A stretch of 64,000 bases of DNA. It comes from Melastoma dodecandrum. Lineage: Eukaryota; Streptophyta; Magnoliopsida; Myrtales; Melastomataceae. This document shows, one piece after another, positions 33,596 through 42,804 of the stretch (position 1 is the first letter of the stretch; each line of letters begins with the position of its first letter). The translations under genes were made by a program, and so were the position numbers. Location of the stretch: NCBI GenBank assembly GCA_029817715.1, contig JARUPY010000394.1:186001-250000 (forward strand), read 5' to 3'. A model generated the notes under the pieces. That model was not told where the DNA came from. It did not search any database and saw only the letters and a list, made by a program, of their open reading frames with translations.

Positions 33596-33613
33596 TCCCC
33601 GGCAACGGCGCCA
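33596..33613 (-). other. Primer binding site of Athila-B, tRNA-Asp type
   Basis: The minus strand reads TGGCGCCGTTGCCGGGGA, complementary to the 3' end of plant tRNA-Asp, the usual Athila primer. It lies 5 bp from the 5' LTR. Confidence 0.9.
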
Positions 33614-33618
33614 AAATT

Positions 33619-34850
33619 TGATGCGTGTCGTCAACGCAACAAAAATAAATCCTCGTTCACGCAAACTAAGCAGTAAGGGCAAGCAAGGGTCGGTCCCACA
33701 GAGAACGGTATCAATTAAGTCTTGTAACGTCAAATTCGATAACTAAATTCAAGGTCAAGTGAACAAATCAAGTGATGAGAAATTAAACTAACAGCAACGT
33801 GAATCGAATTACCAATAAGAATGAAAGATCTAGGACTACTGATTTCCCCTCGTGATTTATGCTCTCATATCCCCTCTTCTTATTACTATTGAATTTCACC
33901 GGTTGTTAACTGTAGGCCGCTAATCTCTCCCCATAACCCTCTCAGATATCCGGGAACGTGCCCCCATGTATCGAATTCTCTACTCTATGTCTAGGCAAAG
34001 AACTAGTGGAGGCCATTTACGATTTAACCCTACTTTGATTTCCTAAGGTGCACGGTATTTCTACTCTCACACTAAAACCCGGTCTCTCGACTCGAAGGTT
34101 CTTTAGGTTATCCTAATCCCGACCTGACCTAGACTACCCTCTCGAGTCTCCCTAGGCAATCAAGTCAATATCAACAGTTGATCGGGCTGCTAATACGCAT
34201 TAAACACGGAATAGGATAAACAACCAACGGAAATTCAAATCATAATAAAGAAAGGTTCAACAATTACAAAGAAACACGAGGTTCCATCGTCGTCCTAGAA
34301 CAAAGAAATTAGTTCATAGCGATGCAACACGAAAGCCAGGACAAAGATGAAAGCATAATTGAAATCTAAAAGCAGAGGGAAAAGAATTTTGCAATTCTCC
34401 GCCGGCACAAATCTCTTGCCAATACCCCGACACAACCCTAGCAAGCCTTAAGTTTGAGTATTTATACTAGGGAATAAACTAAAGGACCTAAATAAAAAAT
34501 AAAGAAACTAAAAATTCGGAGGGGATCTTCTGGTCTGCCGCAGCTGCGAGGTTGACGGCCGCAGCTGCGGAAGTCTCTGTGGTGCGCTCCCTTCAGCTTC
34601 TCCGCAGCTGCGAGGAAATCTGCCGCAGCTGCGAAAGTCTCTGTGGTCGTACTCCTCGCTTCCTTCTCACAACTCTTCCTTCCTCTCTTCGTTGTTCCTC
34701 ATTTCATCTCCAATTTCCTACACGAACAATAACGGACGTGAGGTAACACAATTCAACTCGAAACCTCATATCTAAACACTTAAAACGACAGAACTAACTC
34801 AAATCAAGGCATAAATGTGATCATTTAACTCTACTTTCGTAGAGTTATCA
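33619..34850 (-). repeat. 5' LTR of Athila-B
   Basis: TG...CA. TATA box (minus TATAAATA) at 34,459-34,466. GCAGCTGC palindromes at 34,540, 34,561, 34,604 and 34,625 lie 74-173 bp upstream of it. Confidence 0.95.
34540..34632. repeat. Palindrome doublets in U3 of the Athila-B LTR
   Basis: Doublets 34,540/34,561 and 34,604/34,625: spacing 21 bp within, 64 bp between. This is the same geometry as in the IN-ORF2 spacer. The 3' LTR equivalent (24,955; 24,998/25,019) has lost one 21-bp unit. Confidence 0.85.
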
Positions 34851-35041
34851 ATAGTCGGCTTCACTATGCTAGATCATTCATGCACATGGGGCTAGGCATA
34901 ATCACGCATGATTCTCAGTTTAACTTCTTGATTGTTGTTCTCCATTATTTGTTGGCGTATTGCTTTCTTTTGCTCTCTCAGACGTAACCGAAATGTTCTT
35001 TCTATTTCAGGATCAAAAGGAACCAATTCGCTACTGCGCAT
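34851..35041 (-). pseudogene. Athila-A gag 5' end, cut off by Athila-B
   Basis: ATG at 35,041 (MRSSELVPFDPEIERTFRLR). The frame has TAG and TGA stops ('MRDYA', 'PHVHE' on either side) before reaching the Athila-B TSD. Across the insertion it rejoins 24,030 in frame ('VKPT' then 'IQANTFEIKP'), which confirms the insertion point. Confidence 0.85.
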
Positions 35042-35144
35042 GCAACGTTAAGATTTTTCCTGCAAATAGATTGAAACTCAAGGTTAAAGTTGAATTAATA
35101 AAGATCTTAATAAAATTAATATTGGCTGAAAATCTAGAAAACAG

Positions 35145-35162
35145 TCCCCGGCAATGGCGCCA
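35145..35162 (-). other. Primer binding site of Athila-A, tRNA-Asp type
   Basis: The minus strand reads TGGCGCCATTGCCGGGGA, one mismatch from the tRNA-Asp PBS of Athila-B. It lies 6 bp from the LTR. Confidence 0.88.
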
Positions 35163-35168
35163 AAAACT

Positions 35169-36352
35169 TGTCACGTCGAAAACGTATTCACCACGCAAAT
35201 GCACACGATCGTACAAGTAATAAAGTTTAAATAGAATATCATTCCCACGAGGACTGATCTAAACTTCTCCCAATTATTAAAATACCGTCAATCTCTATTA
35301 TTCAGCTAAACAAGTTGAGAATTATTTAAATTAAATGTAAGGCTAAAGAAAACGAGTAAGTAAATCGAATTAAGATTCAAATGAGAAAAGCACCTAGGGC
35401 GACGATTTAACCGAACAATTAATCGCAAGTCATATTTCAATCAACACACTCAGATGATCTGTTTGATAATCTGAAATTCGATTATCTTCCTACGCCCCTC
35501 GTGAGGTCATAAGAACGTACATCTCTGTAAATAGTAATCACTCTATTCCTAGGTAGATTAACTATCGAGTGCCCCTTAAGAATCAATTCCAATTCGATTA
35601 CCTAGGACGATTGAGTATATGCCTATCCCGCTCGTTAATAATCCCGTCTTCCGACTAAGTTTACCCTAGGTTATTCCTCTCCCCGTGCTTAATCTAGGAT
35701 TCCCCTTCTGAGTTCACCTAAATTCACTATTCAATCTTATTGGTGATCAGGCAATAAGAAAGCGTCAAGAACGAACAGGAATAATCAAACCAAAATCATT
35801 CAAGTGTGTCAAAAGAGATAAACTCTTAACTAGTCGTCAAGATCCATCTAAACCCTAGGCGAAGAAAATTAGTTCATAACTAAAGTAAACGAAAACATCA
35901 AATTCATCGTAGACAATGAAAACGACATAAAGGAAAACTAAAAGAAAAACTCTCAAAGTCTCTGTCGACGGCTCCCTGTTACCAGCAGCCTCCTCTCTCT
36001 ACTACTCTCTTCGTCCTCTAGGTCAAACTACAATGTTTTTATAATCCCCAAATAAACCTTGAGAATCTCTGAAAAATCAGGAAAGAAAATCTTATAATTT
36101 CCCCCCATCGTAGCTTTAGGTTTTGCAAGAGCAACCAAAAATCTTCCCTCTGCACGAAGTCTTCATAATTACGCCGAGGTCCTCTTTCTTCATATTTATC
36201 CTAAAATAAACCAGAAAACTCGGCAGTAATCTATATCTCGGGAATAATGTGAAATAACTTGGAATATTATGCAACGAGCGCAATATTTCATAAATCTAAC
36301 AAAATCTAAGTCAGAACTTGCCCTAAATAACTCTACTTTCATAGAGTTATCA
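35169..36352 (-). repeat. 5' LTR of Athila-A
   Basis: TG...CA. TATA box (minus TATAAAAA) at 36,036-36,043. I counted about 19 differences from the 3' LTR in the first 375 bp. Confidence 0.93.
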
Positions 36353-36357
36353 AACAT

Positions 36358-38477
36358 AAATCTGGACCACCATAAAATGATTGTTTTTGTTTTTTAGGAA
36401 GAGTGTAGTATCTACTCGACCTTTTCTGTAGCCTTTTTCAGGCAGAAAGGAGCTGAGCTTATCATACCAGGCTCTTGGGGCTTGTTTAAGCCTATATAAT
36501 GCCTTTGAGATATCATAGACGGATCCTCGAATCCAGGAGGTTGTTCAACATATACCTCCTCCTTAATTTCTCCATTAAGGAAGGCAGTCTTCACATCCAT
36601 TTGATACAACTTAAAATTGTAAGAGGCATAGGCTAGCAGAAGCCTTATAGCCTCTAGACGTGCTACAGGAGCAAACGTCTCGTCGAAGTCTATTCCCTCT
36701 TCTTGGGGATATCCTTTTATAGTGAGTCTTGCTTTGTTTTGAACAACATCGCTTGACTCGTTTAGTTTGTTTCTGAAGACTCATTTTGTTCTGATCACGA
36801 AACGGTCATCAGGAAGTGGGACAAGTGTCCACACTTTGTTCCTCTCAAACTCATTTAGCTCTTCTTGCATTGCAAGAATCCAATTTGGATCACTAAGAAC
36901 TTGTCAATATCATCTAGCTTGATTTGAGGTAAGAACGCAGAATGTGGATAGAAGTCATTAATTGAACGTCATGTCTAAATGTATCTATTGATGTCCCCTA
37001 TTACTTGGTCAATAGAATGACGTCGTTTGTATGGGGGTGGAACATTTAATTCTGAATGTCGATTGTCCATACTAGATGTAGAAGCCTTTTTAGACGGATC
37101 AACATTACATCCCTCAAATTCATTGTTGAAATTTCGGGTAGAAGTATGTTCATCCTTACTACCTTCTACTGAAGGTTTATCTGTAGAAACTATATCTTTT
37201 GCGGGTTCTAGGGACACTACAAGTTCTACAGTATCCTTTGTTTTCTTAAATGAATCAGGAATTTTAAGGACTCTTCTATTTTAGATGTCCTTTTTATTAG
37301 GGACTCGGTAAGCTTTGCTAGTCGTAGAGTATCCAAGAAAAATTCCATCATCCGACTTAGCATCAAACTTCCTTATGTTATCATTAGAAGGTCTCAATGT
37401 ATAGCAGACACTTCCAAAAGGATAAAGTTAGGAAATGTTTAGTTTTCTCCACCTGAGAAGTTCAAAGGGAGTTTTATCCAACTTGGGTTTAATAAGTGCC
37501 CTATTGGATATGTAGCATGTGGTATTCCTAGCTTCTGCCCAAAAGTTCTGTCTCACATATCATGGCCTTGCCATGTCCATTAGAGTTTTGTTTTTCCTCT
37601 CCGCTACACCATTTTGTTAAGGAGTATAGGGAGTAGAAAAAGTGTGATCAACACCATATTTGCAACATAAGGTTTCAAAATCATGGTTTCCAAACTCTGT
37701 ACCATGATCTGTCCTTATAGCTTTAACAAAAGAGTTGAACTCATTCTGCAGAAAGTTTAGCTATGCTTTCGAAAGCCTCGAAAGCATCCCTTTTATGGGT
37801 GAGGAATATAACCTAGGTAAACCTAGAGTAGTCATCAACCACTACAAGGCAATACATTTTTCCTCCAACACTTTGAACTTTGGTTGGACCAAAAAGATCC
37901 ATGCGTAGAAGATCCAAAGGTTTAGTTGTAAAAACTTCATTCTTAGTTTTGAATGAGTTTTTGGTTTGCTTACCAAGAGAACACGCTTCACAAAAGCTTT
38001 CCTACTCAAATTTGATGTTAGGAAGTCCTTTCACCAAATTCATTGAAGAAAGCTTGGATAGCAACCGAAAGTTGGTATGACCTAACTTTTTATGCCAAAG
38101 ATAACTTTCATCCCTAGGAGACAAAAGGCAGTTTTCTGTATTACAAGAACTACTAGTGATAAAGAATAAATATTCCTTTTGCGTTTGCCAATAAAGTATA
38201 CTTTATTGTCTAGCATCCCGGAACAAGAATATTTATCAAAGGTGATAATATACCTTTTATCACATAGCTGGCTGATGCTCAGTAGGTTATGCTTCAGTTT
38301 TGTCACCACCAGAACGTCTTCAATAACCATAGTTTCTGGAGTACCAACAGTTCCAGTTCCAATTACAGAACATTTGCTATTGTCTCCAAAACTTACAGAA
38401 CCTCTGTTCTGCAGTGTGAGATAGGAAAATTTTGAGGGATCACCAGTCATGTGCTTATAGCAACCACTGTCCAGATA
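36358..38477 (-). pseudogene. SIRE pol, 5' part: protease / GAG-pre-IN, integrase, first part of RT
   Basis: Starts with 'YLDSGCYKHMTGD' (copia protease end / GAG-pre-IN; the usual SIRE form is W-Y-L-D-S-G-C-S), preceded by TAG where Trp is expected. Then 'DVLVVTKLKHNLLSISQLCD', the pre-integrase HHCC region around 38,000 ('FCEACSLGKQTKNSF', 'DLLRMDLFGPTKVQSVGGK'), a heavily stopped integrase to about 37,300 and the linker ORF 36,975-37,217. RT follows with '[20 protein letters not shown]' and 'EQPPGFEDP'. It ends at the Athila-A TSD with 'HFMVVQIYV', the first half of the YVDD box. Many stops. Confidence 0.85.
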
Positions 38478-39545
38478 CTACTCATTTTCCTTATCTTCTG
38501 TCCTTAGACAGGGCGATTCTTCTGTTGTGTGATTTAATTCTGTGCGAGTTGTAGAACAAACAAGTGCTTGTTCTTGCTCATGATTAGACTCATCACTTTC
38601 TTCCCACGCAAGCATAGCTCTCTTACCCTTATTGGGAGCATAAGGTTGTTCCTTCTCCCGAAGAAGAGGACAATCGGTCTTTATATTACCTTTCTTATTG
38701 CATTCAAAGCACCTTAGTTCTGGTTGCTTAGAATATCTTTTCCTTTCGGTTCTATTCTTGTTGAACCGGCGTTTGGAGGCAAACTTGAGAAGTCGCTTTG
38801 CAATCATCGCAAGTTCATCATCCGTTTTAGCTTCAGCTTTTGTATCATCATCAAAAGCTTCTATTATTTCTCTTGTAGCTTTAAAAGCCACAGAGACGGG
38901 TTTGATGTCCGGGCGAGATGATTTCTCAATCTCATAAGACATCAAGGGACTCATAAGTTGTTCCAGAGGGAGGGTAGTGAGATCTCTTGCTTCCTCTATA
39001 GCCATTTTCTTGGCTTCCCAAGATTTGGGCAAGGTGCGCAGAACCTTTCTCACCAATTTCCCATTTGTGAATGCCTTTCCTAGATGTTCCACGGCATTTA
39101 CCAGAAGGGTTAGCCTCTCATATATCTGTTGAATAGTCTCATCACTTTTCATAGAGAAATTCTCATATTGATGAACCAAAATGTTCATCTTTGTTTCACG
39201 GATAGGAATTATCCCAATATACATGGTGACAAGCTTATCTATGATTTCTTATGCAGTATTGCACGTAAAAACTTTTGCAAACTCACTCAATGACATCGCA
39301 TTAAATAGCAGATCTTTTGTCATTGAGTTAAGTCTCACAAGTCTCTGAAATTCTCTAGTATGACGTCCTTGTGAGTCTAGTCGGTTTTCGATTGGAGTAG
39401 AGGGTAGACCATTTTCAACAATGTTCCACATATCCTCATCAGTCGCTTCCATGTAAGGTCTCATTAAGGCTCTCCCGTAAGAGATGCTCTGGCCATCGAA
39501 TTTGGGAGGATTACCCAATTGTGGTCGTTCGCCAAAATCAGCCAT
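38478..39545 (-). pseudogene. SIRE Gag
   Basis: ATG at 39,545 (MADFGERPQLGNPPKFDG). UBN2/gag-type capsid: 'MNILVHQYENFSMKSDETIQ', 'KVLRTLPKSWEAKKMAIEEA', 'RDLTTLPLEQLMSPLMSYEI'. A classic CCHC zinc knuckle, 'CFECNKKGNIKTDCP' (CX2CX4HX4C), follows a basic stretch. It has one in-frame TAA at 39,249. The acidic C-terminus ends at a TAG (38,478) that replaces the Trp before the protease region. Gag and pol share one frame, as in the SIRE lineage. Confidence 0.88.
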
Positions 39546-39623
39546 TGTTATATTCTGGCAGAGCATAGAACTTCTGTCGAGTGAAGACCGTTCCTCAACT
39601 AGCTATTAGGCGTACGTTGAGTT

Positions 39624-39637
39624 GGGCTCTGATACAA
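39624..39637 (-). other. Primer binding site of the SIRE element
   Basis: The minus strand reads TTGTATCAGAGCCC, one mismatch from the tRNA-Met PBS TGGTATCAGAGC. It is 2-3 bp from the LTR. Confidence 0.8.
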
Positions 39638-39639
39638 AT

Positions 39640-41961
39640 TGTTGGTGTAACAATAGCAATAAGAGGGGCTAAATTAGTGTAGTAGCCTTTTTTATAACTA
39701 ATAGAACCCAGCAGCGGAAGGTTAGGTTTCTGTAGGTTACAAAACCTTTGTGCACAGTAGATCCCGAAGTGAACTGCTTGATGAGAGAACGACTAGCCAA
39801 AGTCTGATCTAAGATATGATTATGCAGTCTTGAGAAGGTTTCTGCAGTAGTGGAACGTTGATACAGAAAGGCGATGCTTCTGCTATCAAGGTTTTGCAAA
39901 TCCGATCACCTTAAGTGTGTTCAGCAATGTCTACTCCAAGATCTAAAAGATACTTGTAGTAGCAGAAGCTTGTCACAGAACCTTATAAGTTTCTGCACTA
40001 CCAAGAAATGATTTGTGAAAGCTAGATCGTTTGATAACAACTCCATGACCTGATTGGTTTCTATAGCATATGATGTTTAATATAGGACCTTTGAAGTCTC
40101 TGCTCAAACGCTCGCGTTGTGTCTGTTAATTTGCTTTTCCGTTTATGTAGAAAGTAAATGAAACGCAGGAGGTTTATAGCGGTTCGGCAATTGCCTACTC
40201 CACTCTTCACCTTATAGGATGGAATTCACTATTGAATACTTATAGCGAATACAAGACTGACAGAAGAAATAAAACACTCCTGCAAAGGGTATTGTAGATA
40301 GCCCTTCGGCTTTTCCATAAAGGATGTACTAGCAGAAGGTACTTAGACACTTCTGTAGTGTAGAAGGTTATGCAGATAGCCCTTCGGCTTTTCCATTCGT
40401 AAAAACCCGATGAGTTGTGATTAGTAACCCTTTCGGTCGTGCACAGAGATCTGTGGCTAACTCCAGAAACTCTCTGGTTGAGGTTCTGCACTGAAGACAG
40501 TGACAAAATCCACAGTCCATGTGGTTGGGGTTCTGTATAATGTGGCAGGTCCACGCAAGTACGTAGCAGCCCTACGCAGGTAGACAGCTCCTCGGTCCAA
40601 GGGTGATTTTCTCGCCGGCGGTTCCATGACCTGCTTGGCTCCTCACCAAGGCTTCCCTGATGTTTGGCTCCTCACCAAGACTTCTAGAAGCAGACAGCAC
40701 CCGAGGGGCTTCTCCAAAGCATGCAGTAGGTACTTCCATTCTGTAGAAACAGAGATGTCATTGCCTCACCGTGAATCTCCCAGACGCAACCCTTCTTCTA
40801 CTCACTGCCCTGGCACGTATATACCCCGACTTCTATCTAAGCTTGATGCACGTCCGCCACGCCACAATGCAGCTAGATCCTTCACGACCTCACTCACGCC
40901 CGGCAAAGTTTACACCCTGGACACCTGCTTTCCACACACACGGCCAAACCAGTTACAAAACAATCGATACCAGTACCTCACCAGATTCCTCCAGACATGG
41001 CCCTTCTTTTTGCTCACTGCCCTGGCACGTATACACCCCGACTTCTCCCTAAGCCTAATGCACGTCCGCCACGCCATAGTGCAGCCAGATCCTTTGCGAC
41101 CTTACTCACGTCCGGTCTAGCTTGTACCCTAGGCACCAGCTTTCTGCGACCGAATGCTCAACCCCAAAGAGAACGAAAACTCTCAAGTCTCTCAGGGTAC
41201 AATACACTCACTCTACAAGTAAGTCCACTACTTCTTTTTGTCTAACAAAAGATCATATCTTATTCAAAATGCAAATGACATATTTATAGAAGGTACATTG
41301 ACTGACAGAAGTCTTTGCAAAACATGGAAACAAAATATTAGCCAAACAAAACATTCCCCTATTGTAAGAGATGGTCCGTATCACTTAAGGATCAATCATG
41401 CCATCTGATCAGGATTCTGTTCACGATCCTAGAAGATAGGGCTTGCAGAAGATTCAGACATATAAGATCCGTCAGGCTTCTCTAAATGAAAATAAGATAA
41501 TCTTGATTTTCATAAGTGGTTGATAGACCTTTTGGATATAGACACGTGTGGAATGCGTCCATATTCAGATGAGTTATCCTTTTTCATAATTCATAAAGAA
41601 TATGGATGTGTTTAGATGCAATAGAAGGGATTAATTGACCGTTGGATAGTTACAGATCAATCAACAGAACCTTGCATGCTTTCCATATATAGAGTGATTT
41701 CTTCCCTTAAGTAGAATAGATCAACTTACATGGAAATAAACCGTAATCAAACTGATTTTAAACCATTTTCATTAACCTATAATATCATAAGAATATATTT
41801 AAATAATTAGATGATTAAATTAAGCAATTCATGGTAATGATTAGGTGACAGAAGGTACGAATCAGACTATCCCTATAGGTTAATGTTCTGTAACGTAATA
41901 GAATCTTACCTTCTACACAGCCGAATGTTACCTTTTGTATAGCATCAAAACCATACTGACG
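39640..41961 (-). repeat. 5' LTR of the SIRE element (2,322 bp)
   Basis: Partner of 8,473-10,978 along its whole length except for the extra 181-bp copy there. ORFs inside (for example 40,626-41,120) belong to the LTR and are not genes. It contains the shared internal duplication (about 40,755-41,170). Confidence 0.85.
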
Positions 41962-42261
41962 ATACTTTTTTCGATTATTAGGTGCTTAAACAAAGAGATG
42001 TCAAACCCCAGAGGTCGAGTTGATTTCGCGTCGATTTCGAGGGCTAAGGTTAGGTGGGTTTTAGGTCAAGGTCGGGATTGTTTTGGTCAACGATGGGGTT
42101 GGGGTTGAGGCGATGGGATGGGGGTCGACGGTTGGGGCTCAAGGAGAGAAATGGGGTCGGAGGTCGAGGCTGAAGGGATGAAAATTATCGTTAATTGGTT
42201 TTTAATTTGGGAGAAAATGATTTTTAGACGACATCCACTCCAAATAACCACCACGACCACG
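41962..42261. other. Spacer between SIRE LTR and fold-back element
   Basis: No gene seen. G-rich and T-rich on the plus strand, with several 'ggtcgagg / ggggttgagg' phrases at 42,015-42,170. Confidence 0.5.
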
Positions 42262-42593
42262 TCAGACTAGAAGCGGTTAACGGTACATGCATTTAACCGT
42301 TACGTTGTTTACTAAAATCGATTTCTTTTTTAATAAACTTTACTAAAAATCAACGTTTTTTTGTAAAATCGTTAGTAAACTGTTGTAAAAAAATTGTAAA
42401 ACGTTACTAATTTTTTACTATTTTCGAATTCTCAAATAGTAAAAAATTAGTAACGATTTACAATTTTTTACAACAGTTTACTAACGATTTTACTAAAAAA
42501 CGTCGATTTTTAGTAAAATTTACTAAAAAAGAAATCGATTTTAGTAAACAACGTAACGTTACGTGCATATACCGTTAGCCGCTTCTCGTCTGA
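42262..42593. mobile_element. 332-bp fold-back (MITE-like) element
   Basis: Two arms of about 160 bp are nearly perfect inverted repeats around an approximately 8-bp centre near 42,428 (actattt / aaatagt). The terminal sequence is TCAGAC(T/G)AGAAGCGG, then (T/C)TAACGGTA. Interiors are built of TTTACTAAAA-type words. No target-site duplication could be fixed. It lies about 210 bp upstream of the MRL7-family start codon. The same terminus occurs at 62,893. Confidence 0.8.
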
Positions 42594-42690
42594 TTTCGTT
42601 AACGCTTCAGACAAAGTACAAAATGAAAGTAACTTTTCAACGACGGGTTCTATAAAGATATTAAAAAGAATGGAATGTATAGTAGACAAG

Positions 42691-42700
42691 TTATAAAAGT
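42691..42700 (+). promoter_or_regulatory. Possible TATA box of the MRL7-family gene
   Basis: ttataaaagt lies 105 bp upstream of the ATG at 42,805, a plausible core promoter distance. No other support. Confidence 0.3.
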
Positions 42701-42804
42701 TCAAAATATATTTAATAATCCGGTGTGATCAATGCTACAGATAGAGTGCCGACTGAAAACCAAAAAGAGAACTAACTCATTCTTGCCGAGTAGGAAAAAG
42801 AAAG

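Larger units (their letters stand above)
24036..34850 (-). mobile_element. Athila-type Ty3/gypsy retrotransposon B, nested in Athila-A gag
   Basis: LTRs of 1,209 and 1,232 bp, TG...CA, with a perfect 5-bp TSD, atagt (24,031-24,035 and 34,851-34,855). Minus strand: tRNA-Asp PBS at 33,596 and GGTTTGGGGGTG PPT at 25,245. Total 10,815 bp. LTRs differ at about 2% by eye plus a few indels, one of 21 bp, so it is the youngest insertion. It is a different Athila family from A: proteins are clearly diverged and the LTRs do not match. Frameshifts occur in gag/PR, RH, IN and ORF2. Confidence 0.95.
14913..36352 (-). mobile_element. Athila-type Ty3/gypsy retrotransposon A (host of nested Athila-B)
   Basis: LTRs of 1,186 bp (left) and 1,184 bp (right), both TG...CA, are bounded by a perfect 5-bp TSD, aacat (14,908-14,912 and 36,353-36,357). 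A tRNA-Asp PBS lies beside the right LTR and a GGTTTGGGGGTG PPT beside the left, so it runs on the minus strand. Without Athila-B and one copy of its TSD it is about 10.6 kb. Order: gag, PR, RT, RH, IN, accessory ORF2. LTRs differ by about 4-5% by eye. Coding sequence has in-frame stops and frameshifts in gag, PR, RT and IN, but ORF2 is open. Confidence 0.93.
8473..41961 (-). mobile_element. SIRE/Maximus-type Ty1/copia retrotransposon, split by nested Athila elements
   Basis: A minus-strand copia element with LTRs at both ends. A tRNA-Met type PBS lies next to the right (5') LTR, and a PPT of the SIRE form lies next to the left (3') LTR. The order gag - PR - IN - RT - RH - long 3' region with an env-like ORF is that of the SIRE/Maximus lineage. 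Without the 21.4-kb Athila nest it is about 12.0 kb, normal for SIRE. LTRs differ at well over 10% by eye, so it is old. Flanking 5-mers (attcc left, atact right) do not match, so the TSD has decayed or the edges are off by a base. Confidence 0.9.

Noticed and set aside
18720..34632. CRISPR-like or satellite array interpretation of the spaced palindromes
   Set aside because: They are short 8-10 bp palindromes in doublets within plant LTR elements, with no cas genes and no unique equal-length spacers.
8468..41966. A 5-bp TSD for the SIRE element
   Set aside because: attcc on the left and atact on the right do not match; no shift of one or two bases gives a clean repeat.
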